Under the pieces are notes generated by a model. That model was not told where the DNA came from, did not search any database, and saw only the letters and a list, made by a program, of their open reading frames with translations. Both the position numbers and the translations under genes were made by a program. A stretch of 64,000 nucleotides of DNA from Nothopassalora personata (lineage: Eukaryota; Ascomycota; Dothideomycetes; Mycosphaerellales; Mycosphaerellaceae): contig CM066289.1 of the NCBI GenBank assembly GCA_033816765.1, positions 2,542,001-2,606,000 of the forward strand, in the 5' to 3' direction. Below are positions 42,440 to 54,992 of this stretch, piece after piece. The number at the start of each line of letters is the position of its first letter. Position 1 is the stretch's first letter.

Positions 42440-45400
42440 GGTAAGTCGATACGAGTCTAGCGCGTTACTTACGAGGCGCCGTCGAGACGCGTAAGGGCTT
42501 TCGCGAGGCCACGTTTCTTCTAGATAACGGTGTAGATTTAAGCTTAGTGTCGTACGAGTATATACTCCGACACTAGATATAGCCTATTAGTAGTATAAAG
42601 CTTCTAAATCTAGAGTCGTATACGTAGGACTAGGGGCATTACTACGGCGCCTATACGGTTCGCGTGCGACTAGCTAACGATGTAGGAGTAGAGCGCGTAA
42701 GCGACGCTATCTACTATGTAGCGCCTATAGGTAGGCCGTTAGTCATTTTAGGTAGACCCTAGCGGTATCGTAATCGGATAGTGAAGGCCGATAAGGATAA
42801 CTAGTAGTACTACGTTATAGAGACGCCTACGATTTAGTAGCGCGACGCACGCGAGTTCCTTAAGGATCTCGAGAGCTTAAAGTAGGTTTATGCGATAAGT
42901 GTTCGGGCTATTACTATAGCAGTACCCGAAGGAGAGGGCCCCTCGTAGCCTAAAGAATTTGTAGACTTCCGAGATGTATACGCACCTAATAAGTAGGCGA
43001 AGCGTAAGATGCCCGACGGGGTTAAGTATATGATTAATCTCGTTAAAGGAAAGAAACCCCCTTTTAAGCCACTGTACTACTAGTCCTTAACTAAGCTAGA
43101 GGCCTTAAAGGAGTACCTTACGTAAGTAATGGAGAAGGGGTAGATTAGGCGATCCGTAAGCGAGGCGGGTACGCCTATCCTATTCGTGCTAAAGAAGAAT
43201 AGCACTCTTAGGCTCTATGTAGATTATAGAGGCCTAAATGAGATTATAGTAAAGAACCGGTACCTACTACCCCTAATTAGTAAGACCTTAGATAGGCTAT
43301 AGGGTGCTAGGCTCTTTACTATAATCGACCTATAGGATGCCTACTACCGTATTCCTATTAAGCGAGGAGACGAGTAGAAGACTACGTTTCGTACGCGATA
43401 TGGTTACTACGAGTACTTAGTTATGCCTTTTAGGTTAACTAACGCACTAGCTACCTTTTAGGGGTACATTAACAAGGCCCTTACTAGGTTAGTAGATAAC
43501 ATCTACGTAGTCTACCTAGATAACATCCTCATCTATAGCGTAACGCGTAAGGAGCACGTACGAGCCGTACGCGCGGTGCTAGAGAGGCTACGAAAGTTCG
43601 CCCTATTTACGAACCTAAAGAAGTGTAGCTTCTTCTAGGAGAATGCCGAGTTCCTAGGATTTATCGTAAGCGTCGTAGGCGTATCGATAGATAGGAGTAG
43701 GGTAGCCGTAATCGAGGAATAGCCTACGCCTACGAGTTTTTATAAGGTTCAATCCTTCCTAGGATTCTATAACTTCTATAGGCGCTTTATCGAAGGGTAC
43801 TCGAGGATTGCGAAGCTATTAATAGACCTACTAAAGGGATATAAGAATAGCAAGAAGCAAGGGCCTCTTATGTAGTCCGCTTACGAGGAGTAAGCGTTCT
43901 AACGGCTAAAAGCTAGGTTCCTCGGAGTACCTATCCTAAGGCACTTTAATCCTTCGTTACGTACGAGGGTTAAGACGGATGCCTTAGGTTTTACGATTGT
44001 AGGCATTATCTCTTAGCTATTTAGGACTAAGTAGCATCTAATTGCCTTCTATTCTCGTAAGATAATACCTACCGAGTGCAATTATAAGACCTATAACTAA
44101 GAGCTACTAGTAGTAGTAGAGGCATTTAAGTATTAGCGACCGTACCTCGAAGGCGCATCGCATACGGTTTAGGTACTAGTCGACTATACGAACCTATAGG
44201 GTTTTATAATAGTAAAGTAGCTAAACGGGAGGTAAGCTCGATAGGCGACGTTTCTATAATCTTTCGACTTCGTAGTAGAGCATAGGTCGGGGAAGAGTAA
44301 CCTAGCCGATGCGCTATCGCGACGTAGTAACTACGTACGCGTAGCGTAGTAGACGTCGAACTTACTTCCTACGCTATAAAGTAAGCTGTCTTTCTAGAAG
44401 GAATCCCTATTAAGAGAGGACGAGCCTATAGTAAGGCGCGTAACTGCTACCTACGAGAAGATGTAGGATAAGGCGACGATAATAGTAGTAGTAGCCTACG
44501 AGCCGTAGGGGACCCGATCGCTACTAGTAAGAGTATACGCTATAATAATGTAGGGCGGCCTAGGTAAACTACTTACACTACTAATGAAAATCGTGTAGGG
44601 GAGAGACGATAGGTACGTCGTATACTTATCGTAGGCGCCTAGCGAAGGGGACGCTAAGGACTAGTATGTAAAAGACGGGTTAGTCTATCGCGGGAACGCG
44701 ATTGTAGTACCCGAAGACTATGTAGTAAGAGCATAGCTACTCTACATGCATTATAACGACCTACTAGTAGGGCACTTTAGTAAGGTAAAGACTAAAGAGC
44801 TACTACGACGTTATTACTAGTAGGAATTACTAAGTAAGGATGTAAGGGAGTATGTTATAAACTGTAGGGCTTATTAGACCTCGAAGGCGAGGCGCTATCG
44901 ACCCTACGGCGAGCTATAGCTACTACCTAGGCTAGACGGTCTATAGTAGGAAATTACTATAGATTTTATTACGGACCTACCGCTAAGTAAGCGAGGAGAA
45001 TGCGTTTATAATGCGATCCTAGTAATCGTCGACCGCTACTCTAAAATGAACTTGTACATTCCTACGACTAAGACATATATAGCGGCGGAGCTTACGAGGA
45101 TCTTACGAGACGAAGTCGTGCGGCATTATAGTGTACTAGCGGGTATAGTAAGTAACCGCGGGTTAGTGTTTACGAGTAAGTTCTAGAGTAACTTCTACTT
45201 CGAGGCGTAGGTAAAGCGTAAGCTATCTATAGCTTTCTACCCTTAGACTAACGGCTAGACTAAGAGGGTAAACTAAACTTTAGAACAGTACCTCCGTTAT
45301 TACTATAGCGAGAACTAGATAGAGTAGGCTAAGTAGCTAGCTATTGCTAAATTCGTATATAATAACAGCGTCTACCCTACGCTACGTATAAGCCTATTCG

Positions 45401-45995
45401 AAATAGCGTATAGTTAGAGACCTAAGATTGCCCTAACACCTATAGGATCTCGAGGCGAGATCCGGGAAGGGGAGGTACTAGTAGCGGTAGACGCAGTTAA
45501 CCGTATACGAGAGATGCGCGCTACGCTTACGAAGCGTTAGGAAATCGCGGTAGCCGATTAGACTCGCTACTATAATAAGACTTACAAGGCTAAGAGCTAT
45601 CGCGTAGGCAACATAGTCTTATTATCTACGAAGAACCTAAGGTTAGCATTACCGAAGAAGAAGATAGGTCCGAAGTTTATTAGACCGTACCGTATTATCG
45701 ACGCTATCGGCTCGTAGGCGTACCGCCTAGTACTACTAGCCGACTTAAGAATTTATAATGTATTCTATATATCCCTCCTCGAGCCGTACGCGGGTAGCAA
45801 GAAGGATGGAGGCACTATAGCCCTCGCTAATAAGAACGGGGAATATAAAGTAGAGGTAGTACTAGGAAAGCATAAGCATAAGGGCAAAGTATAGTACCTA
45901 GTACGATAGAAGAGCTAGCTAGAAGAGTATAATAGCTAGGACCTAGTATAAGGACTCGCGAATGCTACGCGTATAGTAGCCGAATATAAGGCGTT
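42440..45995 (+). pseudogene. Gypsy C pol with chromodomain
   Basis: [67 protein letters not shown] and the catalytic YLDNILIYS at 43,513-43,539 (YLDD in intact relatives). Integrase core: TIDFITDLPLSKRGE (about 44,957) and LVIVDRYSKM. C-terminal chromodomain around 45,845-45,950: EYKVEVVLGKHKHKGKV, YLVR-KS-LEEYNS, with the Trp codons now TAG; in chromoviruses this domain binds methylated H3K9 and steers integration into heterochromatin. All reading is broken by RIP stops. Confidence 0.75.
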
Positions 45996-46389
45996 AGCGA
46001 AGACGGTATAAGCCGGCGGAAGGATCCGCGAAGGCTACGCGTATAGTAGCCGAATATAAGGTACCTACGAAGGTAATGTAAGGCGCTAAAACAAGGGCAT
46101 AGGTTATACATTTAGGCCTTAACCCTCCGGTAGCTAGATATAAGGACCTCTACCCCGATAGTAAACTTAGCTACAACTAGTATAGAAGACACTAACCTAT
46201 AGTGTCTTCTATCGGACTAAAAGGCTCGCTTACTTAGTCGAGTAAACACCCCCGATAGTAATAACATTAGAGAGGGAGGTAAGGAGAGAGAAGAGTAGAG
46301 AGAAGAGTATTCATTTTAAAAATAAACTTTTATAGGCGCACTACGGCGCTACGTAGATAGAAGATAGGCGCGTAGTAGGCGGCTAATAT

Positions 46390-47460
46390 GCGCGGAGCGC
46401 GCGATTACTCGTTATTACCCTCCTTATTATCCTCCTTATTATACTCGCCCCGAAGGGCTAGTAGTAAGAAGGCCCTATCGGCCGTAGTAGTATCGATGTT
46501 TCTAGCCTATAGGAACTATAACTACGGTTAGCATAGGACACGTATACGACACGTATATTACTTATAGTACGGCCGAGCTCGAAGAGCCTATTAAGGGCCC
46601 TATTCTACTCTTACTATAGAACTACGGACGTAGTAGCGGCGGCGGAGGAGGGGGTAGTAGTAGTAGAGGCGCCGGCGGAGCGTACGCGGGTGTCCCCTAT
46701 ACGCTTATTCTTATAGGTAGAGAACTGCCTCTTAGCCTAGGAGGAGGTTAGCCGATTTATATAGGGAGCGATAGTACGCCGTACACGGCGAGCGTAGAGA
46801 GCGCTAGCGAGGCGTAGTACTTACCTCTAGGATCTACTTACCTAGCTAGGTATAGAGCTCGTACTACTAGTCTAGAGTATCCTACTCTTACTTAGTAATA
46901 GGGTTACTAAGCCCCTAGATAAGCTTATCGCGCTAGGCGCGAGCGGCGCGTAGGCGAGCTACTAGCTACGCGATAGCGACGCTAGTATTGCTAACGTAGG
47001 GGTACCTAATGTCTCTATAGCGCCTACACTTCTTAAGCAACTCGCCGGTAGTAACACTATTACACGTATCCTACTCGTCTACTATACTATTAGTAAGCGT
47101 ATCGTAAGCGAAGAGCGTAGCGAATACCTACTAGCTACGAAGTATAGTAGATAGCGTATATATATCTTAATGTCGGTACCTAGGCGCCTAGCTAGTAAGG
47201 ACTTAGGGGTCTACGGCCCTAATACGCTAAACTTACGCTTCGCTAGCGTGTCTAGTACGCCGAGCGCGCTAGACATCTATGCTAGTAGTACTAGTAATAG
47301 TGTTAGTAGTGCTAATAGGCCCCCTATAAGGGCCTCCTAGCGGAGCTAGTCTTAGATAGCTTCCTCTAAAGCTATAGTGGTACTAGCGGGTCGCTAGGTA
47401 GTCGCTAACAAGGAGCTAGTGGATCGCTAGTAGTACGGGTATAGTGCGCTACGAGAACGT
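46390..47460 (-). pseudogene. Antisense ORF in the 3' region of Gypsy C
   Basis: Reading leftward, one frame between pol and the 3' LTR has stops almost only at TAG, the pattern of RIP-hit Gln codons, for example RDKLI-GLSNPITK-E-DTLD (about 46,950-46,890) and NSVTTGELLKKCRRYRDIRY (about 47,070-47,010). It looks like a helical, Gln-rich protein but I recognise no family. It could be a genuine antisense gene of the element or a piece of another insertion. Confidence 0.4.
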
Positions 47461-47691
47461 AGTATAAGGAAAAAAGAAGGAAAAGGAGGGAGAGGGTACG
47501 CTTCTTAAACCCTCGAGTTAGTTAACCCGGTAACTACAACTTTATACCTACCTATACTACGATAACGACACGTACGAGACCCGTAGGCGGGTCGTATAGT
47601 AACGAAATCTACGAGAAGCAGATAGATTACTTATATAGAAATCTCCTAAAGCCGCGAGCTAAGGGTAGCTCGGCCTAGAAGGGGAGGTAGT

Positions 47692-47889
47692 TATAAGGGT
47701 AGCCTATAGCTAACCCTTATATATAATGCGGCTATGCCCGGCTTAGCATACCGCACGTAACGCGCATACGTACACTAGGAGACGCGCATAGCGTCTATAG
47801 AAAAAAGCAAGCTTTAGTTTATCTACGACTAGTAGGGCGTAGGCGTACTATACATTACGACATCCCCTTATAGTCTTACGGCCCTTACA
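47692..47889 (+). repeat. Gypsy C 3' LTR
   Basis: 198 bp, ends CCCTTACA before TSD TTATC. Confidence 0.88.
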
Positions 47890-47894
47890 TTATC

Positions 47895-50775
47895 GTAGCT
47901 AACACTAGTCTTATTAGACGCGTCCCTAAGTAGCTAGCTAGTGAAGTTCCTATAGTAGTTACGGAAGAAGCTCTTATCGCGCCCTTCGCTTATAAAGTAT
48001 ATCTACTCGAGAGTAGTAACTAAGCTAAGCTACTTATCTATTAAGTTTATAGCTCGGACGCGCTAATTATGTATCTTCTTATAGAAGAGCTCCGAGTCTA
48101 GGCGGACCGTAGCATTAAGCTACCTTCTAGCATTAAGGATAACTTTATTATCGTTCTAAGACTTTAAACCCGCTAGGGCATCGGATAGAGGGCTAATGCT
48201 ACTAAGGTGTACGGCCGTAGGGAAAGGATAGCTAGGTACTAGGCGTCGATACTTAAACCCTATAGCGCTCTTACTTAGCGTCTTAAAGTTACTATAGAGG
48301 TCTATTACCTAGTACATACTCTAGCTTCTCTAGAGTTTAAGATAGTTATCGTCGCGGATTTCGATAAAGTAAGGGTTAATCTAACGTAGCGTCTTCTTAT
48401 ATGCGGTCTACCTTATTAGAACGCCTATAGTAGTTACCCGCATTTGCCTAGCGCTTAGGTCCTCTCTAAACTAGCTAATGCTGTTTTTACTTAGGTAATT
48501 CTAGACCCTAACCGAGAAGAAACGCTTAAATCGGCCGTCTTCTATATAGTCGTTAGTCTAGCACTACTAGATAAACTCTATAGCATTCCCTTACTTATAA
48601 AAACCGTGTAAAAACTCCGGCCTACTAGTACCCTCTAAGTTAAGAGAGTATAGCATATTAAGCCGGTTACTAGTCTAGTAGTTTTTAATTTCGAGGTTTA
48701 AGTCGACCCTAGCATACTACACTATAGCGTTCGCATTACCCCCCTAATAAGCCCTATTAAAGCTAAAAATCGTAGGCCTAGGGAAGGAGATAAACCGAGT
48801 ATAGTGTTAAGGGTGTAGCGCTACTTATAAGAGCTATAGCCCGGGGTCTTATCGTATAATCTATTAGCTTAGAGAATACTACATATTCTAGTAGACGCCG
48901 CCGTTACTAACCTTATTCAATTCTCGTAGGTACTATCGGTACACGTCAAATTCTCGACTTATTATCTCTCTAACTATTTTAACCCGCGGCGCTAGTTTAG
49001 CGTTATTATACTAGTATAGCATATTACTATTAATGTAGGTACCGGTACTATTAAGATCGGCTTAGTTAGCTTTATTAATGCCGAATTTGTCGAGGATCTA
49101 GTTATAGTTAGTATACGTAACGATACTACTCGTAGTACCGCCTTTACCTCGAACGCGGAGGTAGCTAAGCAGGTTAATAGTCTTCTAACTACGCTTATTA
49201 GGGCGAAACTACGACCTATTTTTTACCTTAATAGCTAAAAAACTCTTACCTTTAAAGAGCTAGTCTTAGACCTTAAGCGTACGCTTATATAGGGTATTAG
49301 GGGTAATACCGGGATTCGTAACAAAGTAGAGGGCCTTATAGTAGAAATCTCGAATATACTAATCGTATATTATAGCGCTAACCTTACCATCCCTCTTAAG
49401 AACCTACGAGATAGTATACTCGAGCATCTTAAGGCCCGCCATCCGGTACTTAGGTAGCTAGTTAATACTATCTACATTAATCGAGTTTCTAAACTTAACG
49501 CTATAGTACCGCTTATTATAGGTGCAGTTAGCGCGCTTAATCCGGAGGGCCTCGTCTTCTTATAGGATCTAATTCTTAAAGACTAATACATCCCTAATTA
49601 TAGCCGAAGGTAATATAGTAAGTATTAGATTACTATTCTTAGTTAAGGCCGGAGTAGATCGTAGGGTGCTAACCGGTGTACCTAAAGGACTACCTTCGCG
49701 TATAGGTGCGCCGTCTAGCGTTCGGTTAGGCGAGGATTAAGTAGGCGTAGTTATGCCCTTACCTATACTCTCGCCTATACGGAGCTACTTAAGTCGACTC
49801 GACTTACGACCGCCTCTCGATAGGACTATAGGCTAGGTAGAGGCTAGTAGAGTTAGCGTAGTACTCTTTATACGTCCTTTACCTTTACTACCCGGTAGTA
49901 GCTAAGGCTATTACTAGCTAGATGGTCTAGGTTAATCTATGCTATCCTCTAGGGACGCGGACTTCTTAGTAATAGTACCCTCTATAAAGTATAGAAGGCC
50001 ATCCTTATAGACGGCTAGGCGGTGTCTTCTAATAATCTCCCTACTCTTAGCCGACTACGGATTAATACTACGTACTTTAGCCTCCCTATCGCACCGGGTA
50101 AGATTACTAGGCTCCAAAATTCGCTTACGATCTATGCCCTTACGGCCGGTCCTTATACGCTAGATTAATACCCTCTAAATTCTACTAATAGCCCTACTAT
50201 AGTCTAGGTACTTGTTAATAAAGGCTATAAGCTAGCGGCGCCCGCTATTAGTACTATAAAGCTCGGAGATAACGCGTCGATTAAGAATCTTGTTATCTAT
50301 CTACTATAGCTAGTAGCGAGTAAGCGTAGCTCGAAGAGTCTTCTCTCGGTTACGAATCTCTAAACCGGTCTTACGAATCTTACCGACGATAGGAAATAAG
50401 ACATCGAGCTTCTTATTACTAAGGAATTTATCCTAGTAGCTCTTGCCTATGCCGCCCTTAACTTCCTCGAAAAATAGGTTAACCTAGACGGAGTAGTCTT
50501 CGAACACCTTCTCGAAGCCCTTATAGAAGTCCTTTAACACCTTAACCCGCTTCTAAGGACTAAGCTCTCGGAACATAACATTAGCGGCGGACTTCGGCGT
50601 GTTCGTGTTAGTAAGGACATACTTAACGTTGTCCGGTAGGCGAAGGGACTCGAACAAGGTCTAAGGTAGGCGGGTAAGCCTAGTAACAGTACTAGTAAGC
50701 GCTATGCTCGAGCTAGCCGGGCGTAACGATAGACTAGCTAAAGCTATAATAACTAGGATTCGCTATTAGTGAGAT
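47895..50775 (-). pseudogene. Gypsy A' ORF3, main part
   Basis: Minus-strand counterpart of A ORF3. It lacks the one-base deletion seen in A at 37,146 (here CTAGTAGTGCTAGAC against CTAGTATGCTAGAC), so the ancestral frame can be followed from near 50,775 to Gypsy C without a shift. Otherwise the same architecture, with RIP stops. Confidence 0.62.
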
Positions 50776-51187
50776 CGTAAGAGCTAGCTATCTCGTAGTG
50801 CTACTCTAGAGTGTTAGTAAGCTTTAAAAGCTTAGTGTCGGGGTAGGGGCTTTAAAGAAGGTTAAGGTCGTAAAGAGAGAGAGGCTAAAGAACAGTCTAA
50901 TGTGTGTAGTAGTAGATAGATGTGTTAGTAGCTCTAGTAATAGTGTTAGTGTTTAAAGAAAAAGAGAGGAAGTAGTAGGTAGAGAGCTACGCTTAAGTAT
51001 GCCTCTTAGCGTATGTCCCTATAACCGTTATAAGGTAGCAGCGCCGAGACCGGTCTTATAAGTGGTAAGAGTAGTGCTATTAAGGTTACACTAAAGGTCC
51101 GATGACCCTACATATAACGGAAAACCAGTGCTAGTAACTACCTAGGTAAGCATTCGGTAGGGGCATGCTACGCTATTACGTGATCCG

Positions 51188-51213
51188 ATTTACCGGTCCC
51201 GGGACCGGTAAAT
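51188..51213. repeat. Palindrome copy 6 (pol/ORF3 junction of A')
   Basis: Perfect 26-bp palindrome, same place as copy 3 of A. Confidence 0.92.
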
Positions 51214-52553
51214 GTAACTCTACTAACTAAGGTCTAACTAAGGTAAGAACACCCTATGAAGTGAAGTCTAGATAACCGAATCGGCTTAATAAACTAAAGG
51301 GCATGTACAATACATGCCTAAGGGAAGTGAACTCCGTACGCCATTACTAACTAATTAGTTCTTAGCCTCGATCCTACTAAACCGTGAAATTTTAGCTACT
51401 AAAAGGTTATAAGGCCTAACCTATAGCTTCTTAGGTTCCGGTTTAGGATACGATCCCCTTTCGTTAACTCCTATAGGTAGCACGTCTTCGCCGGCGATAG
51501 GCTCGATCTCGTTCGAATTACTACTATCTTCGCTATTAGCGACTTCTCCCTCCCTTATTACGAGATCGATCCTATTATCTAGGCCTAGTACTCCTATGAT
51601 ATCCGGGCGAAGCTCTAGAACTAGCTTAAGGTTTTCTCGTGCCTAAACTCCCTTTATTAGCGTACTATTAAGTTCCTTAAGAATATAGGTACTAAACTCC
51701 CTAGAGACACTAGACACCCGATATGGACCTTACTATCGGTAACCGATCTTACGTAAGAAGTTATCCTTATATAGCTTATCGAACCTTATAATAAGGTCGC
51801 CCTTCTAGAAACTAACAAAGTTAACATTCCGGTAAGAATTAAAGTAGTCCTTACTAAGTTCTCTTAGTTGCTTCCTTCGAGCATATAGCTCTTCTAAACT
51901 AAGGTCTCGAGCCTAGAGTTAACGCGCACGTATAGTAAGTAGGTCCTTAGTTGTTCTTACTAATCCCTACTAGTAATTTGCCTACGTCGGGTACTTAACC
52001 TTAATTGGTAGAATCGTGCGATAGCTATATAGGACCTAAGCTAGCGTTATTCTAGTAGTACGACAGGTCGTAGTCCTATTAGCCTATAACATAGCGGGTA
52101 CCTATTACTCCTATCCGCGGTATATATTCCTTATAAGCTTTACTAACGCTATAAGAATCGGACGGTATCTAACCTCGACCGGAGCATTAGATTGCTAATA
52201 GTACGGTAATATTTAGATCCTTCGAACACTAAGTCCTACGAGTAACCGCTTAACCTTAGCCGCATAAACCGTAGCGTTATTAAGCACAATTTTAGTATAG
52301 TAGCCGTGCCTATAGAAGACATCTTCGTATAGAAACTTAGTAACCGTCTTAGAGCTAGGAGGTACCCTCGTTACTCTAGCCTCGATCTAGTTACTAAGTG
52401 CTTCGCGCGTAACTAGGAGGTATCTATTTTTATGCACCTAGACGGGGTCCAAGTACCACTTCTTACTAATAACCTAAGTGCTCGATAAGTGAAGCTTACT
52501 AGCGCGCTAGTTACCTTCGTAAAACCTATAAGGAGTATAACTTCGAACCTACG

Positions 52554-52894
52554 TGTTACGGATCGATCCGGAGAAGCTCTAGCCAACTAATCGATGCCTA
52601 ACTAATCGATGCCTACACACTAGTAGAAGGATCCGATATGTAGAGTGCTCTCTCTAATCTGCGTGCTCTATAATAGAGTAGAGAGAGCAGGACAGATTAA
52701 CTAATCCGACTAATTAGTTACGCTAAGACATGGCACTATATAGACGACGCTTCTTCACGAGTAGATAGGAGCCTCGTGCTTAACTCATTTTAAGTATACA
52801 CTATATACTGTTTAGGACTACTACCTTCTTAACGTTCGAGACATCTCTATAAAGATCTAAGCCCGGTTAGGATAACGTATAGCGGTTCCTAACA
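52554..52894 (+). repeat. Gypsy D 5' LTR
   Basis: 341 bp; has an 11-bp tandem duplication (TAATCGATGCC twice) absent from the solo LTR at 16,793. Confidence 0.88.
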
Positions 52895-52997
52895 ACTTTA
52901 AGTACTACTACTAGGGCCCTTTACATATGTCTAGGAGAGACGCTACCCGGAGTCCGTCACGACAATAGCTACAGTTAACTAGCATTACGGAACGAAT

Positions 52998-53880
52998 GAG
53001 CGAAATGTCGATTATAGGAAGCAGTAAGAACAACACTCCTATAGGCATGCTAAACCCATTGGACTACTACCGTGCACCTAAGGTGTCTACGCCGGAGACG
53101 TTCGACGGGACTAAGGATAAACTGGAGGCTTTTTAACTGCAGGTTCAGTTATATCTTCACTTTAACGTACACTAGTTTCAAGGCGAGGCTAGCAAGGTCT
53201 TGTACGCCGCATCCTTCCTACGAGGAAAAGCAGCTAGAGGATTCCGACTATACCTTAAGGACTAGCTACACAACTAGGGTAAGGGAGAAACACCTAAGAC
53301 GGAAACTCGAAAAATTTTCCACGACTACGACGAGTTTAAGACGAAACTCGATAATCTATACGGGATACCGAATAAGGAGGTATACGCCGACCGACATATC
53401 CGACAACTTCGATAGACCACTTCTATAGCGCTATACGCCTTAGAATTCTAAGGATATGCCGCCGACCTAGAATAGAACGACGTAGCTTTACGATTATAGT
53501 TCTACCTCGGGCTAAAGGACAATGTTAAAGCCGAACTATCCCGAAACGCTAGCGTTGTTACGCTAGGGGCGATGATTAAGGTAGCAAAGGAGATCGACGA
53601 AAGGCTCTAGGAGTTAAGGTACAACCGACACGTACAGCCTAGATACTAGAGACCCGCCGCGGGCGGAAGAGGGGGCTTTAAGGCTAGAAGTTAGGACCCT
53701 AATAGTTACGGAGACCTAATAGAATTGGACGTAACGGAACGTAGGACAGGAAGGGGGCTAAAGAGTAAAGGTTTACCTACTACGTATGTAGCGAGTAAGG
53801 CTATTATATAAGGAACTGCAAGAAAAAGAACATAGTTAGCCGCGAGTTTAACGCAATAATTCGTGAAGAGAATGTATACT
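52998..53880 (+). pseudogene. Gypsy D gag with zinc knuckle
   Basis: Starts ATG 52,998 (MSEMSIIGSSKNNTPIGMLN). It has the Gypsy gag pattern STPETFDGTKDKLEAF (about 53,090), ASKVLYAASFLRGKAA and YLGLKDNVKAELSRNASVVT, then an Arg/Gly-rich stretch and a knuckle at 53,778-53,819 (Y-Y-V-C-S-E-stop-G-Y-Y-I-R-N-C, a CCHC with first Cys and His lost). Stops are TAG/TAA. Confidence 0.7.
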
Positions 53881-54651
53881 AGGAATGCGAGAGCTTTCTC
53901 TCGAAATCTGCCTAGTAGAAACGACCTAACGATAAAGGCATTAAACAGCGGCTTCTTAATTTAATAACCTAGGACATAGAAGTTAACACGACGACACGGA
54001 ATAGGCTACGGGACAACAACTTACGATACGGCTTCTAGATCGAAACAGAGATTAGACTAGAAGGTATCCGGCACTTCCTCGAGGGACGACTAAGAAAGGA
54101 TAGGAACCGGTAATACGGGAGCACGACTAGGCTCTACCGACTCTTACTCCTCGAGAAGGGACTTCTCGACGGACAACGCCTCGGCCTTACGGCTCTCGAG
54201 TAGATCTATCTCCTTCTAAAGGCGGGACTTCTTTTCCTACGCGGTAGCTTCTTCCTCTTAGAGGCGCTAGAGTGTCGCCCGCAACTCGCGCATTCTACGT
54301 AGATGTAACGACATTTTCTCCTCTAGAGCGGCGCGCTGTTTTCGTAGGCGGGACTAGTCGCCTTCCGACATAATAATGTCGGAACCCTTGTGGTTTAAAC
54401 AAACATAAGCACTACACTTTCTAGATGAGATATGTACGCGGTAGGCGATATCCTTTGCGACGTAGCGACTGCATTTTTGGACTATAACGACCCTAAGTGA
54501 CTCGATCTTGTTAGTAAGGCGGGTTTGACGAACGGATAAGCTAATCTTAGAGAATGGTTTCAGAGAGGACGACATCGTTAACGAAACATAAATTAGGGAC
54601 ACATTTATTATGTAAGAGCTTCGGGACGAAGCTAGGCTAAAGGGGGGATAG
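53881..54651. other. Gypsy D 3' internal region
   Basis: About 770 bp after gag up to the LTR. No pol motif on either strand. A minus-strand frame of 82 codons (54,602-54,354) is open but shows nothing recognisable. Confidence 0.4.
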
Positions 54652-54992
54652 TGTTACGGATCGATCCGGAGAAGCTCTAGCTAACTAATCAATGCCTAAC
54701 CAATCGATGCCTACACACTAGTGGAAGAATCTGATATATAGAGTGCTCTCTCTAATCTACGTGCTCTATAATAGAGTAGAGAGAGTAGGACAGATTAACT
54801 GATCCGACTAATCAGTTACGCTAAGACATGGCACTATAAAGACGACGCTTCTTTACGAGTAGATAGGAGCCTCGTGCTTAACTCATTTTAAGTATACACT
54901 ATATACTGTTTAGGACCACTACCTTCTTAACGTTCGAGACATCTCTGTAAAGATCCAAGCCCGGTTAGGATAACGTATAGCGGTTCCTAACA
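54652..54992 (+). repeat. Gypsy D 3' LTR
   Basis: 341 bp, same duplication as the 5' LTR. Confidence 0.88.

Larger units (their letters stand above)
41008..47889 (+). mobile_element. Gypsy C: chromodomain Ty3/Gypsy element (chromovirus type)
   Basis: 198-bp LTRs (41,008-41,205 and 47,692-47,889) with inverted ends TGTAAGGG/CCCTTACA (first G now A), TSD TTGTC on the left and TTATC on the right (one RIP transition), purine run AAGGGGAGG before the right LTR. Length 6,882 bp, plus strand. It holds gag, a full pol ending in a chromodomain, and an extra 1.6-kb 3' region with an apparent minus-strand ORF. CpG-rich, CpA-poor. Confidence 0.88.
52554..54992 (+). mobile_element. Gypsy D: short gag-only LTR element
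   Basis: Two 341-bp LTRs (52,554-52,894 and 54,652-54,992), TSD CTACG on both sides (52,549-52,553 and 54,993-54,997), polypurine run AAAGGGGGGATAG before the right LTR. The internal part is only 1,757 bp and codes for gag but shows no RT or integrase, so it must have used enzymes made by another element. Confidence 0.88.

Noticed and set aside
53072..53428. A 118-codon open frame in Gypsy D
   Set aside because: Off-frame shadow of gag; the frame from ATG 52,998 carries the gag patterns.
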